The notes beneath the pieces are model-generated. The model was given only the letters and a program-made list of their open reading frames with translations, had not been told where the DNA came from and ran no database searches. The position numbers and the translations under genes were made by a program. A DNA stretch of 64,000 nt from Bacteroidales bacterium (GTDB lineage: Bacteria > Bacteroidota > Bacteroidia > Bacteroidales > Prolixibacteraceae). How positions within the stretch are numbered: position 1 is the stretch's first letter; each line of letters begins with the position of its first letter. This document shows positions 1 through 8,071 of the stretch, one piece after another. The stretch covers positions 60,422 to 124,421 of the forward strand of contig JAAYDJ010000025.1 of assembly GCA_012729335.1 (NCBI GenBank), given 5' to 3'.

Positions 1-60
1 CTGATCGAAAGAATAAAACAAGATACAGAATATAAAAAACTCTTTGAAGATGACAGCTAA
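1..60 (+). CDS. 3' end of an upstream gene (partial), possibly an ECF sigma factor
   Basis: Frame 1 is open from the window edge to a TAA at 58-60 and encodes the last 19 residues of a protein, LIERIKQDTEYKKLFEDDS. The stop overlaps the start of the next gene (ATG at 50) by 11 bases, which implies translational coupling. A short basic-acidic tail ending in a 'DxEYKKLF' pattern is common at the C-terminus of Bacteroidota ECF sigma factors, and the following gene looks like an anti-sigma protein. The sigma-factor call is inference from context and 19 residues only. Confidence 0.5.
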   Translation: MIERIKQDTEYKKLFEDDS

Positions 61-1564
61 AATTTCTTCGGCAGCCTCCGTGGCCCGCATTTCCGGCACG
101 ATGACCCACACCCCTGGGTTGGCCCGGCAAAACCAGTTTGACACTGACACACACAATGATCAAGATCTATGGGATGACATAGAAAGCGCCCTGACCGAGA
201 AAGATATTCAGGTTTTACGGGCGAAACTGAAAGAGATTTCCCACATGCCCTTCGAGGCTGCCCCCGATGGCCTTTCCGGCGAGTTTTTATTTGACCTGAC
301 CCATGGTGTGGCCACTCCCGGTGAGTGGCAGGAATTTGACGGATTGCTCCCCGATTTTTCCGAAGTCACCCAGGCGCTCCCCAAAATCCACCTTCATCAC
401 CATAAAAGGTGCATGAACGAGACCATTCACCACTATTACCTGGAGCAGGCCGCGCCCATCTCACGGGAGCAGGACCCCTTTTCCGCGGAGGTGGAAGATC
501 CCGAATGGCAGATGCTGGAAGAGGCCATGACCGAAGGTGACGTCATGGATTTACGCCAAAAACTGCAGCTGATCGCCAAAACGGCCTCCACCCATCCCTA
601 TGGCGTGTCCGATATGGAAGATTACCTCAATGGGGAGATGGACCCGGGTGACCGGGAACGCTTCGAGGAAGAGCTGGCTTTTAATCCCCAGCTGAGTGAC
701 GATCTGGATCTTAACCTTGAGCTGGAGGAAGCCATTGGTGAGCAGGATGTCATGGCCTTACGTGAGGCTCTGGGAGGCGTCATGCGGCACCAGAAAGGCC
801 GGGCCAGGAGCATCGCCGACATTGACTCCTTTCTTGAGGGAAGCATGACCGGCGACGACAGGGAAGCCTTCATGGAAGAGATGGCCGGAAACCGGGAGCT
901 GAGGAGGGAAATACGCTTGTCAGGCGAAATGGAGAAGGCCCTGGGCGAACAGGATGTCATCGCCCTGCGTGACAAACTCAGGGAGGTCGCTGACTCGGAG
1001 GAAAAGGTGGTCGGCCGGGGATTGGTGACCCCACCCAAGGTGAGCGGCGTGAAACAACTGGCCACGGTAGCTGCGGTGGCCTTGCTGGTGATGGGTTTCT
1101 TCTCATTGCAAACGGTGACCAACCTGACCAACCGCAATGTTTATGAGGCCTTTTACAAAGCACCCCCGGCTCCTTCCAACTTCCGTGATGTGGCGGCAAC
1201 CCCCGCCGACGGGCTTACACAGGGATTTCTCCTTTTTAATCACGGACAATATGCTTCCGCCCTTTTACTTCTGCGGGAAGAAGCCAACCGCGAACCCTTT
1301 AACCCGGCAGCGGTCTTTTACACCGGGGCCAGTCACCAGGGTCTTAAAGAGTATTCACAGGCCGTAGCCCAGTATGACCGGATCCTTCTTCACCGCGACA
1401 ATCTTTTCGTGGAACAGGCCGAATGGTACGCAGCCCTGAGTCTGGTGGGAAGTCATCAGTTCCCGGAAGCCACCGGCCGGCTCAATGCGGTGGTTAACCG
1501 GAGGGGGTATTATGCGCGCGACGCCGAAAAACTGCTCTCCCGGATAAGAAAGGGAACCCAATAA
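50..1564 (+). CDS. anti-sigma-like membrane protein with repeated modules and C-terminal TPRs
   Basis: A 504-residue protein starting at ATG 50; a TTG two codons earlier is also in frame. The N-terminal ~330 residues alternate two modules. Module A (near residues 41-65, 154-178, 224-248, 292-314) has the pattern EEAxxExDVxxLRxKLxxIA. Module B (near 188-222 and 256-291, with a weaker copy near 73-108) has the pattern DxEDYLxGxMxxxDRExFEEELAxNxxL, resembling the zinc-less anti-sigma N-termini common in Bacteroidota. One membrane helix follows (about 334-353, LATVAAVALLVMGFF). The C-terminal ~115 residues carry two or three TPR-like helical pairs and would be periplasmic. The gene overlaps an upstream gene by 11 bases. 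I infer a membrane regulator linking a periplasmic TPR sensor to a cytoplasmic sigma factor; the role is not proven. Confidence 0.75.
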   Translation: MTAKISSAASVARISGTMTHTPGLARQNQFDTDTHNDQDLWDDIESALTEKDIQVLRAKLKEISHMPFEAAPDGLSGEFLFDLTHGVATPGEWQEFDGLLPDFSEVTQALPKIHLHHHKRCMNETIHHYYLEQAAPISREQDPFSAEVEDPEWQMLEEAMTEGDVMDLRQKLQLIAKTASTHPYGVSDMEDYLNGEMDPGDRERFEEELAFNPQLSDDLDLNLELEEAIGEQDVMALREALGGVMRHQKGRARSIADIDSFLEGSMTGDDREAFMEEMAGNRELRREIRLSGEMEKALGEQDVIALRDKLREVADSEEKVVGRGLVTPPKVSGVKQLATVAAVALLVMGFFSLQTVTNLTNRNVYEAFYKAPPAPSNFRDVAATPADGLTQGFLLFNHGQYASALLLLREEANREPFNPAAVFYTGASHQGLKEYSQAVAQYDRILLHRDNLFVEQAEWYAALSLVGSHQFPEATGRLNAVVNRRGYYARDAEKLLSRIRKGTQ

Positions 1565-1587
1565 CAGCTAAACATATCTGACCCTTG

Positions 1588-4491
1588 TCAGTGGTCACCG
1601 GCCGGATTCTTTCCGGCCGGTTTCTTTATGACCATATCGGCTGCAATCAGGACCAGCAGCAACCCCATCAACCCCAGGAGGTAGAGGCTGATCCCCCCGA
1701 ACAGGGGATCTGTTTGCCCGATGAGCACATATCCCATCCAGAAACGGGGATGGGCTGTGACCGGTGTTGCTTCGCGGAGGTATTTGAGTTTGGCGTTGCG
1801 CAGGGCATGATCCTTGCTTTTTCCCGCCTTCAGGTTGCGGTAGAACTCCTTCATCACCGTGGCACCTGCCTGGTCCTCGACTTCCCACAGGGAGAGGAGT
1901 ACCGACTGGCACCCCGCATAGAAGAAACCCCTGGCCAGGCTGATGATACCCTCTCCGTTGCGGAGCATCCCGCCGCCGCTGCGGCAGGCTCCCAATACGG
2001 CCATACGGGCTTTGAGCCGAAGGGTATAAACATCGGCCGTATTCAGCCATCCGTCATCTTCCAGTGAGCCCCCGGCCCCGGGAGCAAAGGCCAGCCGCGA
2101 AAACAGGGGAAGCGAATCGTTGATGAGGGTATGCATGGCCAGGTGGAGGATATCGAATCTTCCGGCAACCTCCCGGAACCTGCCTTCGGTGGCCTCCTCC
2201 CCGGCATACAGGGTCGTATTCAGCTTTCTTTTCATGACCTTCACCTCTTCCAGGGCCCCCGGAATGGGCGGTAATGCCGCTGTGGATCCGGAAAGACCAC
2301 TACTCCCTGCATACACCGGCGCAAAAGCCACGGAATGGTTGCCCCAGCCCTTCTTATCCCTGGCAAAAAGCGTCGCCGAGTAGTTGTAACTCACCGCATG
2401 ACGCCTGATCAGGTATGCGAGATCATGATAATGCACCGATTCCGTCACAGCCGGTTCACTCAGCAAGGCTTCAAAAGGCAGGTAATTCAGAATCCCGTCG
2501 GGGATGACCGTGATCCTTTTGTCGAAAACCAAATCGCCAAAGGGAAGGATCAACAGGTTGTACAGGCTGTATGCCGCTTCACAGTATGCCCGGAAACTCT
2601 CCACCCCTGCATTCAGGAAGGCCTGGTCTGAAAGAATCCCAAAGACCGTGAGCACCATTTCCTGATTTTCGCGGGTGAAAGGCTGCCTGATAAAACGGTG
2701 CCCCCGCGCCGTAAGGGCGATGGTATACAACTCTCCGTCGCTCTGCGCTCCGGGCAGCTTCAGGTTATAGGAGAGCAACACCTCATCCTTTTTCATCCGC
2801 TTCCTGGCCAAATCAAAGGAGAGCGGTTTCTGCCTGTATTTGATGCCGTAATAATCGGGATAACTCTTCTCTAACTGCTCCCTGAAACGGAGATTTAACT
2901 CTTCGTATTCGAAGACCTTCTGCCGGTATTCATCCAGTTTTTGAGGATCGGGTTCTTCCTCCTGCATTTCCAGGTGGAGTTTTTCGCGATACCAGGCCAG
3001 GCTGGTGATGCCATCGTTTTCTTTTCTCAGGAGGCTGTCGGGGATGATTCCCTGTGCGCGGGACTCAAGTTCGGAGATCTGGTCCATGAGGGCCCCGGCT
3101 TTGTTTCTTTCGGCATGGCGGAAGGCTGTTTCAGCCCACTGGGGATCCTGGCTGAGCTGGTAAAGCTCAAATGAGGCCTCCACCACACCGTGGAAAATCT
3201 CCTGTTGGAGGGTGTACAGCTGTACTTTACTCTCCTCCGACACGAAACCGGTGCGGAGGTATTCGGCCAGGTCACTCCCCAGGCCCAGAAATTCCGCCGA
3301 TTTCTGTAAGTTCTCTGTTTTGGCTTCTTTCCTGACTGCGTCGGTGAATTTGGCCAGCTGCAGATGGTTGAGTCCGATATTCCGGAGGGTGGTCAGTGTG
3401 GCGATGGGATAGTTGTTGTCGCGCAACTGCGCCCTGTCGGTTTGTACAGGCCCCTCCCCTGAAAATGCCTTTTCCCGCTCTGGCACGCCGGTTCCCTTCT
3501 TCTTCACGGTCAGAATGGACAATGCCCTTTCATACCAATTTTGCGCCTCCATCAGGTTGCTATACCGCATCTTCCGGAATTCCTCCCATGAGGCCGAATT
3601 GATCTTCCTTTGGGCATGGGAATCGCCGATGATATTGTAAAGATCGGCCAGGTCGCCCTTCCGGTTCGGGAATTGACGATAGATAAGTTCGGCTTTATGG
3701 AGCCAGCGCAACGCCGTATCCTGCCTGCCTGCCAGATTCAGAAACTGCCCATAGTAGAGATACTGGTCGGCCACATCGGTCGATTCCTCCCCATGTTCCC
3801 CGGCTACCATGGCGATCAACCCGGTATAGAGATGGTCGGCTTCTTTAAGGTTCCCCAGGGTCGCCAGAATGTTGGCCTTCAGATTTAACCACCTGGCACG
3901 GTGGTCAAACGACCCCTTGCCGGAAAAACGGGCCACCAGCTGCAAGGCCTCCTGCTCCCGGTTGACCAGATAGTAACTGTCGGCCAGATTGTACACCGCC
4001 GACAAATAATTGACTTCCGGAAACGCGTCGGGTGAATGCTCATAGATGTATACCGCACGCTCCTGGTACCGGATGGCTTCCCCCAGATTCCCCTTGGCCC
4101 GGAAATAATTCCCCATGTTGGTATAAATATCCCCCAGTCGTGAATCATTGGCCGGGGCATGTAGGAGATATATCTCCTCGGCCATCTGGTAGTAACGGAA
4201 GGAATTGTCCAGCTGGCGGAGATTCTTGTATTGGATGGCCATGCCCATGTAATTGGCCGCCAGCCTGATGTGCTTCTCCCCAAAGGCCAGCTTGCGGAAT
4301 TCCAGACTCTGCCTGAACAACTCCAGGGCCTTCTCCGGTTCCCCCTCCCGTCCCCATTCCACACCCTTCCGGTACAACTCCAACCCCTGTAAACTGTCAC
4401 TCTTCTCTTCTGGCTGATCCCCTGACATTTGCAGGGTAAACCCTAAAAAGAGGCTACATAACCATAATTTATGTCTAAAGCTAATTATCAT
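1588..4491 (-). CDS. secreted, membrane-anchored TPR-CHAT caspase-like protease
   Basis: A 967-residue protein from ATG 4491; in-frame extension to a TTG at 4542 is less likely. The N-terminus is a plausible signal peptide (MIISFRHKLWLCSLFLGF). Residues ~35-450 are tandem TPRs, including a run typical of TPR-CHAT proteins (IRYQERAVYIYEHS). The last third is a CHAT domain with the catalytic His in LHLAMHT (near 785) and the catalytic Cys in LGACRSGGG (near 834). A C-terminal hydrophobic helix (about 930-950, LYLLGLMGLLLVLIAAD) is followed by a lysine-rich tail. Both catalytic residues are present, so activity is expected. The topology places TPRs and protease outside the cytoplasm. Neighbours are an anti-sigma-like TPR protein and a double-glycine peptide divergently transcribed 135 bases away. 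Domain assignment is firm; substrate and role are unknown. Confidence 0.9.
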   Translation of the reverse strand: MIISFRHKLWLCSLFLGFTLQMSGDQPEEKSDSLQGLELYRKGVEWGREGEPEKALELFRQSLEFRKLAFGEKHIRLAANYMGMAIQYKNLRQLDNSFRYYQMAEEIYLLHAPANDSRLGDIYTNMGNYFRAKGNLGEAIRYQERAVYIYEHSPDAFPEVNYLSAVYNLADSYYLVNREQEALQLVARFSGKGSFDHRARWLNLKANILATLGNLKEADHLYTGLIAMVAGEHGEESTDVADQYLYYGQFLNLAGRQDTALRWLHKAELIYRQFPNRKGDLADLYNIIGDSHAQRKINSASWEEFRKMRYSNLMEAQNWYERALSILTVKKKGTGVPEREKAFSGEGPVQTDRAQLRDNNYPIATLTTLRNIGLNHLQLAKFTDAVRKEAKTENLQKSAEFLGLGSDLAEYLRTGFVSEESKVQLYTLQQEIFHGVVEASFELYQLSQDPQWAETAFRHAERNKAGALMDQISELESRAQGIIPDSLLRKENDGITSLAWYREKLHLEMQEEEPDPQKLDEYRQKVFEYEELNLRFREQLEKSYPDYYGIKYRQKPLSFDLARKRMKKDEVLLSYNLKLPGAQSDGELYTIALTARGHRFIRQPFTRENQEMVLTVFGILSDQAFLNAGVESFRAYCEAAYSLYNLLILPFGDLVFDKRITVIPDGILNYLPFEALLSEPAVTESVHYHDLAYLIRRHAVSYNYSATLFARDKKGWGNHSVAFAPVYAGSSGLSGSTAALPPIPGALEEVKVMKRKLNTTLYAGEEATEGRFREVAGRFDILHLAMHTLINDSLPLFSRLAFAPGAGGSLEDDGWLNTADVYTLRLKARMAVLGACRSGGGMLRNGEGIISLARGFFYAGCQSVLLSLWEVEDQAGATVMKEFYRNLKAGKSKDHALRNAKLKYLREATPVTAHPRFWMGYVLIGQTDPLFGGISLYLLGLMGLLLVLIAADMVIKKPAGKNPAGDH
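1597..1629 (+). terminator. hairpin terminator after the anti-sigma-like gene
   Basis: A perfect 10-bp stem ACCGGCCGGA / TCCGGCCGGT (1597-1606 and 1612-1621) with a 5-base loop is followed by TTCTTTAT. It lies 33 bases after the TAA of the preceding plus-strand gene and inside the last codons of the convergent CHAT gene. Confidence 0.6.
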
Positions 4492-4514
4492 AAAATCAGA
4501 GGCTTGTAAAAAAG

Positions 4515-4542
4515 TTGCATTTTTTTTAAAAAAAATGTGCAA
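4515..4542. promoter_or_regulatory. AT-rich near-palindrome between the CHAT gene and the peptide gene
   Basis: TTGCA, eight T, eight A, then TGTGCAA form a near-perfect 28-base palindrome with one TG insertion in the right arm. It sits in the 135-base divergent intergenic region, 24 bases upstream of the CHAT start and 85 bases upstream of the peptide start. It could be a shared operator or a bidirectional hairpin; no factor is known. Confidence 0.4.
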
Positions 4543-4626
4543 TTCCCGGGTTACCTTTTGACCGGCTGCGGAATATTATAGAGAGTGAATATAAGTAAAA
4601 TAGCTGAACAATTTAAACCCATAGTC

Positions 4627-4785
4627 ATGAAAAGTTTCATCCGTAAGTCCGCTGTGAAAGAAGTTTCCTTTTATGCTCAAGCCGAAATCCTCACCGTCGA
4701 GGAGATGTACAAACTCAGGGGTGGTTTGGCCAGTGAAAAAATCAAAACCAAGGAAATCGACGTTTACGATACCCGCGAGGACTGA
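4627..4785 (+). CDS. double-glycine leader peptide (Bacteroidales GG-type precursor)
   Basis: A 52-residue peptide from ATG 4627; a GTG at 4585 would add 14 residues. It has a basic N-terminus and the motif ILTVEEMYKLRGG (residues 21-33), matching the LxxEEMxxxxGG leader of Bacteroidales GG-type natural product precursors cut by C39-type peptidases. The 19 residues after GG (LASEKIKTKEIDVYDTRED) are highly charged, with no Cys, Ser-rich or hydrophobic stretch, unlike a typical bacteriocin core. It is transcribed divergently from the CHAT protease gene and closed by a strong terminator, so it is a free-standing cistron. I infer a secreted signal or protease substrate; no exporter or modifying enzyme lies in the window. 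Confidence 0.7.
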   Translation: MKSFIRKSAVKEVSFYAQAEILTVEEMYKLRGGLASEKIKTKEIDVYDTRED

Positions 4786-4812
4786 TTCATGACTTATCAT
4801 CGCACATCGTTG

Positions 4813-4850
4813 AAGTAAGGAGGCGCACAACGGGGTTCCTTACTTTTTAT
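4813..4850 (+). terminator. terminator after the GG peptide gene
   Basis: A 9-bp stem AAGTAAGGA (4813-4821) / TCCTTACTT (4837-4845) is followed by TTTTATTTT. It ends the peptide transcript and overlaps the stop codon (4840-4842) of the convergent methyltransferase gene. Confidence 0.8.
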
Positions 4851-6006
4851 TTTGTGTATTGATGATCAGGGTTTTTCTTTTTCCCTCAAAAAGTTCAAAT
4901 TTCTGGAAGCTGCATTCGAGTGCACCGTTGTAGAGCCTGATTCTGGCCGCAGGCTTCAGTCCGATTTTCTGCATCATTTCCTGGGAGGAGGTCAGTATCC
5001 AGGCCACATTGCCCGGCAGCCGGTGTTTCAGACGCTCCCCAATCATTCCGTAAAGCAGCGATAAATCTTCCCTTTTCATTCTTTCTCCATAGGGTGGGTT
5101 GATGAGGATCAATCCGTTTTCCAGTACAAGGTCGCTTTTCCCGAAGTCTTCGTTCCGGAAGGAGATCATGTTGAACACCCTGGCGTTGCGGGCGTTGGTT
5201 TGTGCCGACAGGATATTCCTGGGCAGGAGGTCGCCGGCATAGATCCGGTGGGGGAACTCTGCAGGGGTGGTTTCCTCCTTTATTTTTTCAAAGAGTTCGG
5301 GTTCGTAATCTTTCCAGTTCATGAAGGAGAAGGATTTGCGGAATTTGCCGGGGGGGATGTTTCTGGCCATCAGGGCGGCTTCGATGGGGAGGGTACCTGA
5401 CCCGCACATGGGATCGTAGAAGTCGGCGTCTCCTTTCCAGCCGGTCAACAGGATCATGCCTGCAGCCAGCACTTCGTTGAGGGGGGCGTCGCCCTGTGAC
5501 TGGCGGTATCCGCGTTTATGCAGCGATTCCCCCGAGCTGTCGAGGCTGATCACGCAGCGCTGCCCCGAAATGTGGAGGTGAAAGATGATGTCGGGTTCCG
5601 AGGTGTCGACACTGGGCCTGAGCCCTGTTTTCTGCCGGAACCGGTCAGCGATGGCATCTTTCAGCTTCATTGACGCGAACATCGAGTTCTTGAAGAGTTC
5701 CGATTGAATGACCGTGCTTTGCACCACAAAGGTGTGGTTCAGATTCATCAGGAGTTCCCATTTGACCTTCAGGCATTTGATGTAAAAATCATCCATACTG
5801 GTGAAGGTAAAGGCGGTGATCTGCCTGAAGATTCTGATGGCTGTCCGCAGCCTGTAATTGGCCCGGTACATCATGGCTTTGTCCCCTTCAAAATGGACCG
5901 CCCTCAGGGCGGGAGTCACCTGTTCTCCTCCCAGGGCCCTGATCTCTTCTGCCAGTACTCCCTCCAGTCCTTCGAGGGTCTTGGCCGTGTAAAAGTAGTT
6001 TTCCAA
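4840..6006 (-). CDS. THUMP-domain class I SAM-dependent 23S rRNA guanine-N2 methyltransferase (RlmL N-terminal-half type)
   Basis: Residues 1-~165 are a ferredoxin-like/THUMP RNA-binding region and the rest is a class I methyltransferase. Seen: 'DPMCGSGTLPIEAA' (SAM-binding motif I) and 'INPPYGERM' (the N-P-P-Y catalytic motif IV). Family COG0116 methylates 23S rRNA and is usually ~380 residues. The open frame runs upstream to 6333 but the extra residues are low-quality shadow sequence of the antisense gene; no in-frame ATG lies near the domain start, so I chose TTG at 6006, giving 388 residues starting LENYFYTAKTLEGLEG. It lies 100 bases downstream of epsC on the same strand. Function is firm; the start is not. 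Confidence 0.88.
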   Translation of the reverse strand: MENYFYTAKTLEGLEGVLAEEIRALGGEQVTPALRAVHFEGDKAMMYRANYRLRTAIRIFRQITAFTFTSMDDFYIKCLKVKWELLMNLNHTFVVQSTVIQSELFKNSMFASMKLKDAIADRFRQKTGLRPSVDTSEPDIIFHLHISGQRCVISLDSSGESLHKRGYRQSQGDAPLNEVLAAGMILLTGWKGDADFYDPMCGSGTLPIEAALMARNIPPGKFRKSFSFMNWKDYEPELFEKIKEETTPAEFPHRIYAGDLLPRNILSAQTNARNARVFNMISFRNEDFGKSDLVLENGLILINPPYGERMKREDLSLLYGMIGERLKHRLPGNVAWILTSSQEMMQKIGLKPAARIRLYNGALECSFQKFELFEGKRKTLIINTQNKK

Positions 6007-6106
6007 AACAGTTCTGATTATCGGATGAATGGTATGTCTTGATGATGATCCCCGCTGATGTGATCCTGCCCCGGAACCTGCTTGCTGAAACCGCAGGTCT
6101 GCGGAT

Positions 6107-7030
6107 TCAGATGCCCTCCCCGTTGGTGAAGGCGTTGTCGCGGGCTTTTTTCTGGACCACCCTGGAACCCGGGGGGAGATCGTGGGTGACCCAGACATTC
6201 CCGCCCACCACCGAATGGTGGCCGATGGTGATCCTGCCCAGGATGGTCGCTCCCGCATAGATGACCACATGGTCTTCCACGATGGGGTGACGGGGTATTC
6301 CTTTGACCGGGTTCCCCTGGTCGTCCACTTCAAAGCTTTTGGCCCCCAGGGTCACCCCCTGGTAGATCTTGACATGGTGGCCTATGATACATGTGGAGCC
6401 AATGACCACCCCTGTGCCGTGATCGATGGCAAAATATTCACCGATGGTCGCCCCGGGGTGAATGTCAATGCCGGTTTCACTGTGGGCCATTTCGGTGATG
6501 TAGCGGGGCATCAGGGGAACTCCCAGCTCTTCAAGCCTGTGGGCCATCCTGTAATTGGCGACCGCCCTGATGGAAGGGTAACAGAAAATGACCTCTCCGA
6601 AGCTTTTGGCGGCAGGATCGCCCAGGTACATGGCCTCCACATCGGTGACCATTTTCCGGCGGATTTCGGGGAGCGAAAGGATGAACTCCGCAGCCGCCTG
6701 CCGGGCATACAGCGCGTGGCGCTCCACCTTGTTTTCCCTCTCATCGCGGCACTCGTAGCACATGCCGGCCAGGATTTCTCCTGCCAGCAGTTCCTCCAGC
6801 TCATCGATATACACTCCCATGTAATGGCCGATCGTTTCAGGCCGCAGGGAAGTACTGCCGAAGTAGCCCGGAAAAATGATTTCCCGGGTCAGTTCAATGA
6901 TCCGGGTCAGCTTTGGTATGGACGGCAGGGGTTCCCCCTGGCGGTGTTCGTGACATACCAGCCGGTAGGAGCGGGGATCGGCGAGCTGACTGATGATCTC
7001 TCCAAAGGGGGGATGGGAGTCCTTATCCAT
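6107..7030 (-). CDS. epsC: serine O-acetyltransferase, EpsC type
   Basis: It makes O-acetylserine from serine and acetyl-CoA, the substrate of the cysteine synthase encoded just upstream. The 307-residue protein has a long helical N-terminal domain and a C-terminal left-handed beta-helix of hexapeptide repeats. Characteristic residues are seen in 'GIDIHPGATIGEYFAIDHG' and 'GIPRHPIVEDHVVIYAGA', including the catalytic DHG and the His-Pro of the active site. Start ATG 7030 overlaps the cysK stop (7023) by 8 bases; an ATG at 7045 would overlap by 23. Coupled translation with cysK is likely. Confidence 0.93.
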   Translation of the reverse strand: MDKDSHPPFGEIISQLADPRSYRLVCHEHRQGEPLPSIPKLTRIIELTREIIFPGYFGSTSLRPETIGHYMGVYIDELEELLAGEILAGMCYECRDERENKVERHALYARQAAAEFILSLPEIRRKMVTDVEAMYLGDPAAKSFGEVIFCYPSIRAVANYRMAHRLEELGVPLMPRYITEMAHSETGIDIHPGATIGEYFAIDHGTGVVIGSTCIIGHHVKIYQGVTLGAKSFEVDDQGNPVKGIPRHPIVEDHVVIYAGATILGRITIGHHSVVGGNVWVTHDLPPGSRVVQKKARDNAFTNGEGI

Positions 7031-7958
7031 TGTTTTCCAGTTCAAAGAGATTGGTGCTTAGATATCTTTCCCCGGTGTCGCAGACGATGAACACGATGGT
7101 TTTTCCCTTATTGGCGGGGCGTGCGGCCATTTCGAGGGCGGCGTGGCAATTGGCACCCGAGGAGATTCCCGCCAGAATGCCTTCCCTGGCGGCCAGCTCC
7201 CGGGCCCTCGTCAGGGCGTCGCCGTCTTTGACCCTGATGATTTCGTCATACACGGAGGTGTTGAGTACCGCGGGGATAAACCCGGGGCCGATGCCCTGGA
7301 TTTTGTGTTTTCCCGGGCTGCCCCCAGAAAGAACAGGAGATCCTTCTGGTTCCACGACCACACTGGTGACTCCTGGTTTTTTCTGTTTCAGGATTTCCGA
7401 CACCCCAGTAATGGTGCCGCCTGTTCCCGAGCCGGCTACGAAGATGTCCACCCTTCCCTCCGTGTCGTTCCAGATCTCCAGGGCGGTAGTCTGGCGGTGC
7501 ATTTCGGCATTGGCGGGGTTGCTGAACTGCATCGGCATGAAAGCTCCGGGTGTGCGGGCGGCGATCTCCCCTGCAACCCGGATCGATTCATTCATGCCCC
7601 CGGCGGCCGGTGTGAGCATCACCTCCGCGCCATAGGCCCTGAGCACGCCCCGCCGTTCCATGGAGGCGCTCTCAGGCATCACGATGATCAGCCGGTAGCC
7701 CCTGACGGCGCATACCATGGCCAACCCGATCCCTGTGTTGCCGCTGGTGGGCTCCACCACCACACTCCCTGCTCCCAGGCGCCCCTCCCGCTCCGCAGCC
7801 GTCACCATGGCCAGCGCCAGGCGGTCCTTCACCGACCCTCCCGGATTAAAAGATTCCAGTTTGGCCAGCAGGGTCACTTCCCACTCCGCGGAAAGCCGGT
7901 TCAGTTTTACCAGTGGGGTGCGGCCTACCAAACAGGTGATGTCGTTATATATCTTCAT
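7023..7958 (-). CDS. cysK: cysteine synthase (O-acetylserine sulfhydrylase)
   Basis: A 311-residue PLP enzyme that makes cysteine from O-acetylserine and sulfide. The PLP lysine is in 'NPGGSVKDRLA', the substrate loop is 'TSGNTGIG', and the phosphate-binding glycine loop is 'GSGTGGTITG'. The start is ATG 7958 (MKIYNDITCLVGRTPLV), preceded by GGAAAAA; the frame extends upstream to 7997 but without family similarity. It leads a cysK-epsC pair with overlapping ends, so the two cysteine biosynthesis steps are produced together. Confidence 0.95.
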   Translation of the reverse strand: MKIYNDITCLVGRTPLVKLNRLSAEWEVTLLAKLESFNPGGSVKDRLALAMVTAAEREGRLGAGSVVVEPTSGNTGIGLAMVCAVRGYRLIIVMPESASMERRGVLRAYGAEVMLTPAAGGMNESIRVAGEIAARTPGAFMPMQFSNPANAEMHRQTTALEIWNDTEGRVDIFVAGSGTGGTITGVSEILKQKKPGVTSVVVEPEGSPVLSGGSPGKHKIQGIGPGFIPAVLNTSVYDEIIRVKDGDALTRARELAAREGILAGISSGANCHAALEMAARPANKGKTIVFIVCDTGERYLSTNLFELENNG

Positions 7959-8071
7959 TTTTTCCAATAAATATAGGCCAATCTGATGTAAAACCAAGCA
8001 GCGGTATGGCCCTCAGCCATGAATTCATCCTTTCCCGGACCATTAATTAACTTTTGGCGCAGGAAGATGCT

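Noticed and set aside
6007..6333. N-terminal extension of the rRNA methyltransferase frame
   Set aside because: It lies largely over the end of epsC in another frame and has no similarity to the THUMP family; the domain begins right after TTG 6006.
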